A stretch of 38,849 nucleotides of DNA from an uncultured Sphingorhabdus sp. (GCF_937872355.1 NZ_CALMSV010000061.1:1-38849), one strand, 5' to 3'; shown: positions 17,969 to 26,818, counted from the stretch's first letter. The notes: a model not told the origin generated them from the sequence alone. Made by a program: numbers and translations.

Positions 17969-18828
17969 GCTTTCAATGTATTCCGGAATTCTATCAAATC
18001 GACTCGACGCACTTCGCCGACTTCACCCGGGGCCATATCACCCAAGACAAAGGGGCCATAACGGGTGCGGATCAGGCGGCTGACCTCTAGTCCGAAATGT
18101 TCAAGCACGCGGCGAACTTCGCGGTTCTTGCCCTCGGTCAGTGTCATTTCCAGCCATCCATTGCGCCCGGTGCGGCGTTCGAGATTGGCGTCAATCTTGC
18201 CGTACCGCACGCCTTCGATCTCAATGCCGTGGATCAGTTCTTCAAGCTGCGCTTGGCTGATGTCGCCGAAAGCGCGCGCGCGATAGGTGCGTTCCACGCC
18301 GGTTGAGGGCAATTCCATCTGGCGTTTGAATTCTCCATCATTGGTAAGCAGCAGCAGCCCTTCGGTGTTCAAATCGAGCCGCCCGATCGGCATCAGGCGG
18401 GGCAGATCCTTAGGCAGGATATCGTAAATCGTTTTGCGTCCGGAAAAGTCCCGTTCAGCGGTCAGGCAATTGGCGGGTTTGTGGAACAGATAGAGCTTGG
18501 TAGGTTCGGGCTGCTTCACCGGTTGGCCATCCACCGAAACACCATGCAGTGATTTCAGGAGCGTCGCCGGGGTTTCGACCGTCTCACCATTCAATGTGAC
18601 GCGTCCGTCGGCGATCATCCGTTCTATCTCGCGCCGCGATGCCACACCTGCGCGGGCAAGAAGCTTGGCGATGCGCTCTTCGCCGTCCTTGCGTTCGAGT
18701 GCGCCTTTGGAGGGCGCCGTGTCTGGCCGTGGCTTGCGCGCAGGCTTGCTATCCCAGCGCAATCGGGGCGGTTTGGCCGGACGCGCAGGCGGCTTGGCAG
18801 AGGATGGACGTTTGGGAGGTTGAGCCAT
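17965..18828 (-). CDS. Pseudouridine synthase, RsuA/RluB/RluE type
   Basis: This 287-residue protein starts at the ATG at 18828 (MAQPPKRPSSAKPP); an upstream ATG at 18894 gives 309 residues. Neither has a clear ribosome-binding site, but the extra 22 residues look non-coding. A proline- and lysine-rich tail of about 50 residues leads into an S4 RNA-binding domain (RIAKLLARAGVASRREIERMI). The Rsu-family catalytic domain follows, with GRLDLNTEGLLLLTNDGE containing the catalytic aspartate. It modifies uridine in rRNA. RluB (23S U2605) is the usual alphaproteobacterial assignment, but the exact site is inferred. It overlaps rsmD by four bases. Confidence 0.88.
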   Translation of the reverse strand: MAQPPKRPSSAKPPARPAKPPRLRWDSKPARKPRPDTAPSKGALERKDGEERIAKLLARAGVASRREIERMIADGRVTLNGETVETPATLLKSLHGVSVDGQPVKQPEPTKLYLFHKPANCLTAERDFSGRKTIYDILPKDLPRLMPIGRLDLNTEGLLLLTNDGEFKRQMELPSTGVERTYRARAFGDISQAQLEELIHGIEIEGVRYGKIDANLERRTGRNGWLEMTLTEGKNREVRRVLEHFGLEVSRLIRTRYGPFVLGDMAPGEVGEVRRVDLIEFRNTLKA

Positions 18829-18994
18829 GCGCGCGCCATGCCCGACTTGGCTGGAAAAGTCACGCAGCTGTTGCTGTGTTGGAGTTAAAGACATTGGCGG
18901 TTCAGGAATTTGCCGTTAGGGGCCTGGGCCCAGATTATCGGGGGGGCGCACGTCGGGTGCTTTTATCCGCTTTTTCATTTTTTCGGCAGGCATT

Positions 18995-19003
18995 GGGGGG
19001 GGG
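18995..19003 (+). repeat. Nine-G homopolymer at the 5' end of the AmpG-like gene
   Basis: A run of nine G lies between pseudouridine synthase and permease genes; a shorter run of seven G is at 18940-18946. The permease frame is open through the run but has no ATG, GTG or TTG between the stop at 18917 and the ATG at 19118, although protein similarity clearly extends upstream of 19118. One added G would join the permease frame to a GTG at 18957 or a TTG at 18993. Confidence 0.7.
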
Positions 19004-19015
19004 CTCCGTTCCGCG

Positions 19016-20506
19016 CTGACGATCAAATCGTTCCGACCGTATCTTCGTAAAGCACCGCTGGTCGCCTTCCTGCTTGGCATTTCGAGCGGTTTCCCATTCA
19101 CGCTGCTTGTTGCGACGATGACATTCTGGTTGGCGAAAGTCGGAATTGACACAGCGACCATCGGCTTTGCGGTTGCGCTGACATTGCCATACACTCTAAA
19201 ATTCCTGTGGGCGCCCTTGGTCGACAAAACTCCATTGCCCGTCCTGACCAAAATGTTTGGTCAGCGCAGGGCATGGCTGTTTTTTGTCCAAACATTCCTC
19301 TTTTTCGCCATCTGGCAATTGGGTGCCAGTAATCCGCAGCCTGGCAGTTTGGGGATTTTTGCCTTCTGGGCGTTTGTTGTCGCCTTTCTGTCTGCGACGC
19401 AGGACATTGTTATCGACGCCTATCGTATCGAAATTCTTGATGAGGAAGAGTTTGCCCACGGAACCGCCACCAACCAGTTTGGCTATCGGACGGGGAATCT
19501 GATTGCCGGGGCAGGAACCATCTATTTTGCCTCGGCTGAGGGACTAGGCTTGGGCTGGGCCACGGCCTATGGCCTGACCGCTTTTTGCATCATTCCTGCC
19601 ATTATCGGGGCATTCATCATTGGTCCGGGCAAATTTGTCGATCGCTATGCCGAGGCTGCGGGGATGTCTGCCGGTCAATGGCTCAAGGAAACCGTCGTCA
19701 ATCCCTTCCGCGAGTTCATGTCGCGCCACGGCGCGTTCCTGATCCTTGGTTTTGTGCTGGTGTATAAGGTGGGTGATGCAATGGGGCAGGCGATGCTTGG
19801 ACCCATGATTGTCGACTTAGGGTTTTCGGATACCGACTATATTACCGCCAACAAATTCTGGGGATATGGCGCACTGATCGTCGGTTCCGCACTGGGGGCA
19901 CCATTCATTCTGTGGCTCGGCATGGGCCGGGCATTGTTGATATCGGGCCTGTTGATGATGTTCTCCAACGTGATGTTCATGCTGTTGGCCGCATTGGGAG
20001 ACGCCTATTGGATGATGGTGGCGGCGATTGTGACGGAAAATGTTACCAGCGGCATCGGCCTGACTGTCTTCACCACCTACCTTTCTGGCCTTTCAAGCAT
20101 CGCCTATACGGCAACCCAATTTGCGTTGCTCTCCTCTTTTGCTGGGGTCGGCCGCACCTTCATGGCAGGGCCCGCAGGCATCATTGCAGAGAAGGTAGGC
20201 TGGGTCGGTTTTTGGGGCTTTACCGTGGTCGCAGCCATTCCGGGCATGATCCTGCTCTGGGTGCTTTGGAGTAAGGGCTATGTTGTCCAGAATATCCGTC
20301 AGACCGAAGGTGTTGACGAAAAAGCGCTGAAGGAACCGGTGGGAGCGTTGCGTATCACTGGCTTTTTGCTCGTTGTTATCGGTCTCGTTGGGCTGCTGTT
20401 GTCGCAACCGCTTGAGTTGGAAAACAACATCACCGCGATTTTTGCCGCAGTGCTGGCGGCAGGTGGTTTGCTGGCCTGGAAGGGCAAAGCGGCGACCGCT
20501 GCCTAA
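19016..20506 (+). CDS. AmpG-like (PAT family) MFS permease, start uncertain
   Basis: This is a 12-14 helix permease of the AmpG/PAT type. FLLGISSGFPFTLLVATMTFWLAK... followed by LPYTLKFLWAPLVDK is the usual first-helix and loop pattern. AmpG carries GlcNAc-anhydro-muramyl peptides from the periplasm for cell-wall recycling; distant members carry other cargo. The first ATG (19118) falls inside the first membrane helix, so it cannot be the real start. In frame upstream the only start-like codon is CTG 19016 (giving 496 residues). Otherwise the start is in another frame joined across a 9-G tract. The 3' end overlaps the DUF6628 gene by four bases. Confidence 0.82.
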   Translation: MTIKSFRPYLRKAPLVAFLLGISSGFPFTLLVATMTFWLAKVGIDTATIGFAVALTLPYTLKFLWAPLVDKTPLPVLTKMFGQRRAWLFFVQTFLFFAIWQLGASNPQPGSLGIFAFWAFVVAFLSATQDIVIDAYRIEILDEEEFAHGTATNQFGYRTGNLIAGAGTIYFASAEGLGLGWATAYGLTAFCIIPAIIGAFIIGPGKFVDRYAEAAGMSAGQWLKETVVNPFREFMSRHGAFLILGFVLVYKVGDAMGQAMLGPMIVDLGFSDTDYITANKFWGYGALIVGSALGAPFILWLGMGRALLISGLLMMFSNVMFMLLAALGDAYWMMVAAIVTENVTSGIGLTVFTTYLSGLSSIAYTATQFALLSSFAGVGRTFMAGPAGIIAEKVGWVGFWGFTVVAAIPGMILLWVLWSKGYVVQNIRQTEGVDEKALKEPVGALRITGFLLVVIGLVGLLLSQPLELENNITAIFAAVLAAGGLLAWKGKAATAA

Positions 20507-20937
20507 TCCATGCCAAGCGGATGGCCGAGATCCGCAAAGGCAGCCTGCACAGCCTGCGCAGCGCCCAGCGCACCCAGGCTGTCTGGCGTACCGAGAACGG
20601 TACGCAACTGAACGGCTGCATTGCGTATGTCCGTTTCAGACGATGCGATCGCGTCGATCAGGCGGGCCTCGTCAAGCGTCATCCGGAAGCAGCAGCATCC
20701 CGCAATCCGGATTTTCCGATGAGATGTTCGGGCCGTTTCCGCGACAAAGGCGCGCAGCATGACCAGTGGGCGCTGGTAGCTCAGCCCGAATGTACCCAGC
20801 ATCGCATTGGCCGCATGTGCGTCGTGCAGGCCATGCGCCCCCATCCTACGCAAACAATAAAGCAGCAGACGGGAGCTAGCGTCGGTCGGCCCTGCAAAGG
20901 GCAGGGTGGCTGAGGCTGCTGGCAGGTTGGGCTGCAT
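20503..20937 (-). CDS. DUF6628 family protein
   Basis: This 144-residue protein matches my memory of the sphingomonad DUF6628 family: LLLYCLRRMGAHGLHDAHAANAM near the start, then RPLVMLRAFV, and a conserved IAGCCCFRMTLDEARLI segment with three adjacent cysteines that could bind metal. The function is unknown. The ATG at 20937 has AAGGAG (20945-20950) at ideal spacing, ruling out the start seven codons upstream. A Fur-like box lies upstream of this gene, in the gap after folC. With the CCC motif this suggests an iron-linked role, which is inference. Confidence 0.72.
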   Translation of the reverse strand: MQPNLPAASATLPFAGPTDASSRLLLYCLRRMGAHGLHDAHAANAMLGTFGLSYQRPLVMLRAFVAETARTSHRKIRIAGCCCFRMTLDEARLIDAIASSETDIRNAAVQLRTVLGTPDSLGALGAAQAVQAAFADLGHPLGMD

Positions 20938-20975
20938 GGTGAATCTCCTTGTCTGCACAAGTCACCATAAATGCT

Positions 20976-20994
20976 ATTGCAAGTCAATCGCAAT
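20976..20994 (-). promoter_or_regulatory. Fur-like box upstream of DUF6628 gene
   Basis: ATTGCAAGTCAATCGCAAT is a 19-base imperfect dyad with ATTGC/GCAAT ends. Alphaproteobacterial Fur sites have TGC...GCA half-sites in the same 19-base frame. It lies 39 bases upstream of the DUF6628 start in the only gap between it and folC, where its promoter should be. The assignment is by pattern only. Confidence 0.45.
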
Positions 20995-21001
20995 AAGTGC
21001 G

Positions 21002-22318
21002 TTAGACCGGTTCCTCGCCATTTGCTTTCAACACTGATCCAGCGAGATACAATGTGCCCGCTATCAGGACGATTTGCCGTTCCGGATCGACGGATAGAGA
21101 CTGTAGCGCGGTTTGAATGTCCGGCGCAGCTTTCGCCTCGGGGCCAAAAGCTTCGACCCCATGATGATCATGTCCGGGAACGGGAAGAACTGTGACGCTT
21201 GCTAATTTCCCGCTCAAAGGGGCTATGATCGAGGCAGGGTTCTTGTTGGCAAGCATTCCGGTTACGAGATGGATCTGGCGATTTTCCGTGGCAAAATGAG
21301 CTGCAATGGCGAGCCCGCCATCGACATTATGCCCGCCATCGAGCCACAGTTCGGTTCCTGTCGGTAACAAGTCGGTCAAGGGGCCGGCAGCCAGTCTTTG
21401 CATCCGCGCCGGCCAGCGGGTGGTCAGCATCGCCGATTTCATGGCTTCGCGCGGGATCGACAGGCGCGGCTGGTGCATGATCATGGCGATGGCGAGGGCA
21501 GCATTATCGGCCTGATGCCGACCCGCCATCGACGGGCGCGGTAACCAGACATGCTCCTGTCCATCATGATAGTGCAGCTGGCTGTCCCGGATTTCGGCAT
21601 CCCAATCGCGCTTCCGGATGGTTGGAATGGCGCCTGTGCGGTTGGTTTGCTCGATGATGGTCCGCTGCATCGACGGGGAATAGGCCTGGGTGACCAAAGG
21701 CACATTAGCCTTCGCGATCCCCGATTTTTCGAAGGCTATCCGGTCGAGCGGTTCCATTTCTGGAACGCCTTCCTCGGGCGCAAGTAGAAAAGCCTCATGG
21801 TCGATTGCCAGTGAGGCTATGCCGCATACCGCTGGTTTCTTGATCACATTGGTCGCATCAAGCCGCCCGCCAAGGCCGACTTCGATAACACAGGCATCTG
21901 CGTCGGTACGTGAAAATGCCAGGAAAGCAGCTGCTGTGGTCACTTCGAAGAAGCTCGCCTGCAACCCCTCGGCATGATCAAGCACTTCGGACAGTAACGC
22001 CGCCAGCACCTCATCCTCGATCAATTTCCCGGCAACCCTTATCCGTTCGTTGAAGCGCACAAGGTGCGGGCTGGAATAGACATGGCATTCGAGGCCCGCC
22101 GCCTCAATCGCACCACGAAGGAAGGCGCAGGTTGAACCTTTGCCGTTGGTGCCAGCGACATGGAACACGGGCGGCAGATGGTCTTGCGGATTGCCCAGTC
22201 GTTCACACAACGCACTGATCCGCTCCAGCCCCAGCGTATCGCGTCCGGGCGAGAGCGCAGTCAGCCGGTCAAGCTGCGCCTGTACGGCAGGATGATCAGA
22301 CTTTGCGTGATCGGCCAA
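21002..22318 (-). CDS. folC: Bifunctional dihydrofolate/folylpolyglutamate synthase
   Basis: This 438-residue Mur-ligase-family enzyme adds glutamate to dihydropteroate and to tetrahydrofolate. The P-loop is HVAGTNGKGSTCAFLRGAI. EVGLGGRLDATNV is the FolC signature, and the C-terminal glutamate ligase domain contains LDGGHNVDG. Length is normal. It follows accD with a nine-base gap and ends 64 bases before the DUF6628 gene. The accD-folC order behind trpA is a known proteobacterial arrangement. Confidence 0.95.
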   Translation of the reverse strand: MADHAKSDHPAVQAQLDRLTALSPGRDTLGLERISALCERLGNPQDHLPPVFHVAGTNGKGSTCAFLRGAIEAAGLECHVYSSPHLVRFNERIRVAGKLIEDEVLAALLSEVLDHAEGLQASFFEVTTAAAFLAFSRTDADACVIEVGLGGRLDATNVIKKPAVCGIASLAIDHEAFLLAPEEGVPEMEPLDRIAFEKSGIAKANVPLVTQAYSPSMQRTIIEQTNRTGAIPTIRKRDWDAEIRDSQLHYHDGQEHVWLPRPSMAGRHQADNAALAIAMIMHQPRLSIPREAMKSAMLTTRWPARMQRLAAGPLTDLLPTGTELWLDGGHNVDGGLAIAAHFATENRQIHLVTGMLANKNPASIIAPLSGKLASVTVLPVPGHDHHGVEAFGPEAKAAPDIQTALQSLSVDPERQIVLIAGTLYLAGSVLKANGEEPV

Positions 22319-22327
22319 GGTCGGGAA

Positions 22328-23182
22328 CTAGGCCGCCTTCTTACCGGCGGTCAGATAATCGACCAAACGCGCCAGCGTGGCCTTCAGCTCATGCCGGTGC
22401 GTCACCATGTCGACCATGCCATGGTCGAGCAGATACTCGGCGCGCTGGAAGCCTTCGGGCAGTTTTTCGCGGATCGTCTGTTCAATTACACGCTGCCCGG
22501 CAAAGCCGATCAACGCACCCGGTTCAGCAATCTGGATATCACCGAGCATCGCATAGCTGGCGGTACCCCCGCCAGTGGTCGGATCAGTCAATACGACGAT
22601 ATAGGGCAGCCCCGCGTCGCGCAGCATCTGGATGGCAACCGTGGTGCGCGGCATTTGCATCAGGCTCAAAATGCCCTCCTGCATGCGCGCGCCGCCTGCG
22701 GCAGTGAAGATGACATAGGGGCATTTCGCCTTCAGCGCTTCTTGCGCGGCGGCGATGAAAGCTTCACCCACGGCCATGCCCATCGATCCGCCCATGAAGG
22801 CAAAATCCTGCACGCTGACGACGGCAGAATGGCCGTCAATTGTGCCGCGCGCGCTGACCATCGCGTCTTGCTCTCCAGTCGAGGCGCGGGCGGCCTTGAT
22901 GCGATCGGGATATTTCTTGCTGTCCTTGAACTTCAACGGGTCTTCGACGACGCGCGGCATGGGCAAAACGGTGAAGCTGTCTGCATCGAAAATCGCGGCA
23001 AAGCGTTCCGCCGGGCCGATGCGGCCGTGGAAATCGCATTTCGGGCAGACCGACTGGTTTTCCTCATATTCCTTGAGGAAGATCATCGTGTTGCAGCCCT
23101 TGCATTTGTGCCAAAGCGTTTCCGCCGTCTCGCGCTTGGCGATGAAGGGGATGGCGTTGCGGACGCGGGTGACCCAGTTCAT
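22328..23182 (-). CDS. accD: Acetyl-CoA carboxylase carboxyltransferase subunit beta
   Basis: This 284-residue protein has the N-terminal zinc ribbon (C27, C30, C46, C49) followed by the crotonase-fold carboxyltransferase domain, including [14 protein letters not shown] and GGARMQEG. With AccA it transfers the carboxyl group from biotin to acetyl-CoA, the first committed step in fatty acid synthesis. It starts three bases after the trpA stop and precedes folC, all on one strand. Confidence 0.96.
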   Translation of the reverse strand: MNWVTRVRNAIPFIAKRETAETLWHKCKGCNTMIFLKEYEENQSVCPKCDFHGRIGPAERFAAIFDADSFTVLPMPRVVEDPLKFKDSKKYPDRIKAARASTGEQDAMVSARGTIDGHSAVVSVQDFAFMGGSMGMAVGEAFIAAAQEALKAKCPYVIFTAAGGARMQEGILSLMQMPRTTVAIQMLRDAGLPYIVVLTDPTTGGGTASYAMLGDIQIAEPGALIGFAGQRVIEQTIREKLPEGFQRAEYLLDHGMVDMVTHRHELKATLARLVDYLTAGKKAA

Positions 23183-23185
23183 TTT

Positions 23186-23968
23186 TTAGCCTCTTGCTGC
23201 TTTGATGGCATTTGCCAAGCTTGCCACATATTCGCGCACCGGACCAGCGGCATCGCGGCCATGCTGCGCAATGATTTCGACGATGGCCGATCCGACCACC
23301 ACGCCATCCGCGACCTTGGCGATTGCGGCTGCTTGCTCTGGCGTGCGAACGCCGAAGCCGACGGCGACGGGGATGTCGGTGGCCGCCTTTAGCCGCGCGA
23401 CGGCGTCCTCGATGCTCGCTTGCGCGGCCTGTTGCAGGCCGGTTATCCCGGCGACCGAGACATAATAGAGAAACCCGCTGGATCCATCGAGCACGGCGGG
23501 AAGGCGCGTGGCATCGGTGGTCGGGGTGGCGAGGCGGATCAGGTCCACCCCTGCAGCGCGCAGCGCGGGGCCGAGTTCGGCATCCTCTTCCGGCGGAATG
23601 TCGACGCAGATCACGCCATCGACGCCCGCCTTGACGCATTCGGCGGCGAACCATTCGGGCCCGCGGATCGTCATCGGATTGGCATAACCCATCAGCACCA
23701 GCGGCACGTGCGGATGCCGTGCGCGGAAGGCGGTGGCGATGGCGAAGATATCGGCTGTGGTCGTGCCCGCATCTAGACTACGGATATTGGCCTTTTGGAT
23801 CGCGGGGCCATCTGCCATCGGATCGGTGAAGGGCATGCCGAGTTCGATCACATCTGCGCCCCCTTCGACGAGCGCGTCGAGATTGGCGGCGGTATCGCCA
23901 TCGCCAGCGGTGATGAAGGTGACGAGCGCGGCGCGGTCGGCGGGGAAGGCGGAGGAGAGGCGGGTCAA
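23186..23968 (-). CDS. trpA: Tryptophan synthase alpha chain
   Basis: This 260-residue TIM barrel splits indole-glycerol phosphate into indole and glyceraldehyde-3-phosphate, channelling indole to TrpB. The catalytic glutamate lies in VIELGMPFTDPMADGP, which also holds the second catalytic aspartate. VGFGVRTPEQ forms part of the phosphate site. The start overlaps the end of the 60-residue ORF by four bases, so trpA translation is coupled to it rather than directly to trpB. Confidence 0.96.
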   Translation of the reverse strand: MTRLSSAFPADRAALVTFITAGDGDTAANLDALVEGGADVIELGMPFTDPMADGPAIQKANIRSLDAGTTTADIFAIATAFRARHPHVPLVLMGYANPMTIRGPEWFAAECVKAGVDGVICVDIPPEEDAELGPALRAAGVDLIRLATPTTDATRLPAVLDGSSGFLYYVSVAGITGLQQAAQASIEDAVARLKAATDIPVAVGFGVRTPEQAAAIAKVADGVVVGSAIVEIIAQHGRDAAGPVREYVASLANAIKAARG

Positions 23969-24147
23969 GATTTTGAGCTCCGGAAAGTTCGGTAGAAAGC
24001 GTAAAGTGCCAGGGCGATCAGCACATTGCCGGTGTAGTAGAGGGCGGTAGATGTTGGCGAATAATCAGGCACTGTTTCCATCCCCTGCCAGCAACCCCAA
24101 GCCCCGACAGTGAATGCTACGCCCGTAATCCCCCATTTGCGGTTCAC
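23965..24147 (-). CDS. Small membrane protein ORF between trpB and trpA
   Basis: This is a 60-residue ORF from a GTG at 24147 that shares one base with the trpB stop (TAGTG) and overlaps trpA by four bases. Two hydrophobic segments (about 6-20, GITGVAFTVGAWGCW, and 34-51, TALYYTGNVLIALALYAF) are joined by a short polar turn (ETVPDYSP) and end in a basic tail (YRTFRSSKS), so it looks like a two-helix inner-membrane protein with both ends in the cytosol. It fills the whole space between trpB and trpA. I recognise no family. The snug fit and membrane-like composition favour a real gene, though a chance ORF is not excluded. Confidence 0.65.
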   Translation of the reverse strand: MNRKWGITGVAFTVGAWGCWQGMETVPDYSPTSTALYYTGNVLIALALYAFYRTFRSSKS

Positions 24148-25379
24148 TATAACTTGACCCCCAAATGCTCGGCCACCGAGAAGATGTCCTTGTCGCCGCG
24201 TCCGCATAAGTTGACCACGATGATCTGGTTCTCGTCCATTGTCGACGCAACTTTGGTCACGGCTGCGATGGCGTGGCTGGGTTCGAGCGCGGGAATGATC
24301 CCTTCGGTCCGGCAAAGCAATTGGAAGCCTTCGAGTGCTTCATCATCGGTGACGCTGGTGTAATCAACTCTACCGATTTCCTTGAGCCAGCTATGCTCCG
24401 GTCCGATCCCGGGATAGTCCAGCCCCGCGCTGATCGAATGCCCTTCGGTGATCTGGCCGTCCTCGTCCTGCAGCAAATAGGTCTTGTTGCCATGGAGTAT
24501 GCCCGGACGTCCTCCCGCGAGCGATGCAGCATGTTCCTTGTCGAGGCCGTAACCGGCAGCTTCAACGCCTAGCATCTTGACCGACGGATCGTCGAGGAAT
24601 GGGTGGAACAGGCCGATGGCATTGCTGCCGCCGCCGATCGCGGCGACCAACAGGTCGGGCAGGCTGCCAGTGCGTTCGAGCAACTGCGCGCGCGCTTCCC
24701 TTCCGATCACACTCTGGAAATCGCGGACCAGTTCGGGATAGGGGTGCGGGCCGGCGGCGGTACCGATGATGTAGAAAGTGTCGTGCACATTGGCGACCCA
24801 ATCGCGCAGCGCCTCATTCATCGCATCCTTTAGCGTTGCCGCTCCAGCGGTTACCGGCACCACTTCTGCTCCGAGCAACTTCATCCGGAACACGTTGGGC
24901 GCTTGGCGGGCGACGTCTGTCGCGCCCATGAAAATCACACACGGTAGGCCAAAACGCGCACAGACGGTCGCAGTGGCAACGCCGTGCTGGCCCGCGCCGG
25001 TCTCTGCAATGATCCGCGTCTTGCCCATGCGGATGGCTAGCAGGATCTGGCCGATGCAATTGTTGATCTTGTGCGCGCCGGTGTGGTTCAACTCATCGCG
25101 CTTGAACCAGATTTGCGCGCCTTTTCCGACCGTTGCATCCTTTCGCAGTTCCTCGGTTAGCCGTTCGGCATAATAAAGTGGGGAAGGACGGCCGACATAG
25201 TGTTCGAGCAGATCGTCAAACTGTGCGGCGAACGCAGGGTCTTGCTTTGCCGCGCGATATTCGCGTTCGAGATCAAGCACGAGAGGCATCAGCGTTTCGG
25301 CGACATATCGGCCGCCAAATTGCCCAAAATGCCCGCGCTCGTCGGGCTGGTTCATGAAGGAATTTGCAGTTGCGTTCAT
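24147..25379 (-). CDS. trpB: Tryptophan synthase beta chain
   Basis: This 410-residue PLP enzyme condenses indole with serine. The PLP lysine is in [10 protein letters not shown], and the phosphate loop GGGSNAIG is present. The N-terminal [15 protein letters not shown] is typical. The ATG at 25379 is preferred; a GTG at 25406 would put the N-terminus inside a hairpin repeat and an ATG at 25355 is also possible. None has a strong ribosome-binding site. It is separated from trpF by the hairpin repeat and followed by the 60-residue ORF and trpA. Confidence 0.96.
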   Translation of the reverse strand: MNATANSFMNQPDERGHFGQFGGRYVAETLMPLVLDLEREYRAAKQDPAFAAQFDDLLEHYVGRPSPLYYAERLTEELRKDATVGKGAQIWFKRDELNHTGAHKINNCIGQILLAIRMGKTRIIAETGAGQHGVATATVCARFGLPCVIFMGATDVARQAPNVFRMKLLGAEVVPVTAGAATLKDAMNEALRDWVANVHDTFYIIGTAAGPHPYPELVRDFQSVIGREARAQLLERTGSLPDLLVAAIGGGSNAIGLFHPFLDDPSVKMLGVEAAGYGLDKEHAASLAGGRPGILHGNKTYLLQDEDGQITEGHSISAGLDYPGIGPEHSWLKEIGRVDYTSVTDDEALEGFQLLCRTEGIIPALEPSHAIAAVTKVASTMDENQIIVVNLCGRGDKDIFSVAEHLGVKL

Positions 25380-25405
25380 AATGGTCGAATGCCGTTCAAA
25401 TTTCA

Positions 25406-25487
25406 CCGTAGCCCTGAGCCTGTCGAAGGGCGCCTTAAAGGGCAGCGCTAACCTGAGAGGCGTGCTTCGACAAGCTCAGCACTACGG
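25406..25487. repeat. Dispersed inverted repeat between trpF and trpB
   Basis: CCGTAGccCTGAGCcTGTCGAAG (from 25406) is mirrored by CTTCGACAaGCTCAGcaCTACGG (ending 25487), leaving about 35 bases between. CCTGAGCCTGTCGAAGG/CTTCGACAAGCTCAG pairs are a familiar intergenic element of sphingomonad genomes, similar in idea to REP/BIME. It would fold into a long stem in the trp message between trpF and trpB. It may attenuate or protect the transcript. Confidence 0.85.
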
Positions 25488-25492
25488 TTTGA

Positions 25493-26131
25493 TTAAGGGG
25501 CGTAGTCGTGGACCGCTTGGCAGAAGGCCGCAATCTTGTCCACATCCTTGACGCCCGGAGCGCTCTCCACACCCGAAGAAACGTCGACTAGTGGGGCGCG
25601 TGTGGCCTGCAAAGCCTCCGCCACATTGTCAGGTGCCAGACCGCCAGCCAGCCCCCAGGGCGTGCGATGCTCAAAATGGCTGAGCAAAGACCAGTCGACG
25701 CGTGTGCCGGTTCCGCCCGGCAATGCTTGCGCCGGGGCATCGAACAGCAGCCGGTCGACAACGCCTGCAAAGCGATCAGAATTCACCAGTGTCTGTCGGT
25801 CTTTCAGACCAACCGCCTTCCAGATTTCGGCTTCACTATGCTCGCGAACCAGCTTGAGCCATTCGGGTGTTTCGGTTCCATGGAATTGGATGACATCGGG
25901 CCGCACCATTTGCAGTGCCTTGTCAGTCAATCCGGGGTCTGCGTTTACGAGCAGAAGCACGACCTTTAGGCTCGGCGGTGTGCGCATGCGAAGGGCAGCC
26001 GCCAGTTCGAGACTAACATGGCGCGGGCTTTTTTCGAAATGAACCAGGCCGATATGCGTCGCCCCTGCCTTGGCAGCGGCGTCGATGGCGGCTTCGTTCG
26101 AAAGGCCGCAGATTTTGATTTGAGTTTGCAT
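25493..26131 (-). CDS. trpF: Phosphoribosylanthranilate isomerase
   Basis: This 212-residue TIM barrel isomerises N-(5'-phosphoribosyl)anthranilate in tryptophan synthesis. KICGLSN near the N-terminus carries the catalytic cysteine. The conserved GLVHFEKSPRHV, the late aspartate region (FDAPAQALPGGTGTRVDWSLL) and the phosphate-binding GLAPDNV are present. It lies 12 bases after pyrF and before the trpF-trpB hairpin repeat. trpD, trpC and trpE are not in the window. Confidence 0.95.
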   Translation of the reverse strand: MQTQIKICGLSNEAAIDAAAKAGATHIGLVHFEKSPRHVSLELAAALRMRTPPSLKVVLLLVNADPGLTDKALQMVRPDVIQFHGTETPEWLKLVREHSEAEIWKAVGLKDRQTLVNSDRFAGVVDRLLFDAPAQALPGGTGTRVDWSLLSHFEHRTPWGLAGGLAPDNVAEALQATRAPLVDVSSGVESAPGVKDVDKIAAFCQAVHDYAP

Positions 26132-26143
26132 GATCGCTTGACT

Positions 26144-26818
26144 TTACAGCGTCCCCACAATCGCCCGTGCCGCTGCATCGGGGTCTTCTGCCTTGGTTAT
26201 CGGGCGACCGATTACCAGAACACTCGCGCCATCATCCCGCGCCTGACGCGGGGTAACAATGCGTTTCTGATCGGCGGTGCTGGCACCAGCGGGACGTAAG
26301 CCGGGAACGACGAAAAAGCCGTCTTTCCAGATTCTGTGTGCAGCCTTTACTTCCTGTCCGGAGCAGACAATACCATCGAGGCCGGCTTCCTGCGCAAGCC
26401 CGGCCAACCGCTCAACCTGTGCATGCGGATCACCTGAAACGCCCATGCTGGCAAGGTCGTCGCCATCGAGGCTGGTCAGCACGGTCACGCCGACCACCTT
26501 TGTATGGATACCCGCTGCCGCCTTGGCATCTTCCATCATTGCGCGACCGCCGCTGGCGTGGATGGTGACGATCGCGGGTTCGAGCGTGTTGATCGCCTGC
26601 ATCGCCTTGGCAACCGTATTCGGGATGTCGTGCAGCTTCAGGTCGAGGAAAATGGGCAAGCCCAGTTTCTGCACTTCATGCACGCCATGATGCCCGTTGG
26701 CGCAGAAAAATTCGAGGCCGAGCTTAACTCCCCCGACATGTGCTTTGACCTTGCGCACCAGATCAAGCGCGTCGTCGAGCAGCGGCGTGTCGATGGCGAC
26801 ATAGACAGGATTGCTCAT
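26144..26818 (-). CDS. pyrF: Orotidine 5'-phosphate decarboxylase
   Basis: This 224-residue enzyme makes UMP from OMP. The catalytic DLKLHDIPNT motif (Lys/Asp tetrad) is intact, and the phosphate-binding VPGLRPAG loop lies near the C-terminus. The ATG at 26818 (MSNPVYVAIDTP) matches known N-termini and overlaps the lapA-like stop by four bases. The longer upstream frame is the shadow of that gene. Confidence 0.95.
   Translation of the reverse strand: MSNPVYVAIDTPLLDDALDLVRKVKAHVGGVKLGLEFFCANGHHGVHEVQKLGLPIFLDLKLHDIPNTVAKAMQAINTLEPAIVTIHASGGRAMMEDAKAAAGIHTKVVGVTVLTSLDGDDLASMGVSGDPHAQVERLAGLAQEAGLDGIVCSGQEVKAAHRIWKDGFFVVPGLRPAGASTADQKRIVTPRQARDDGASVLVIGRPITKAEDPDAAARAIVGTL

Noticed and set aside
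22160-23392. 410-codon plus-strand ORF antisense to folC, accD and trpA
   Set aside because: It lies opposite three certain genes and has arginine/histidine-rich composition expected of a complementary frame in GC-rich DNA.
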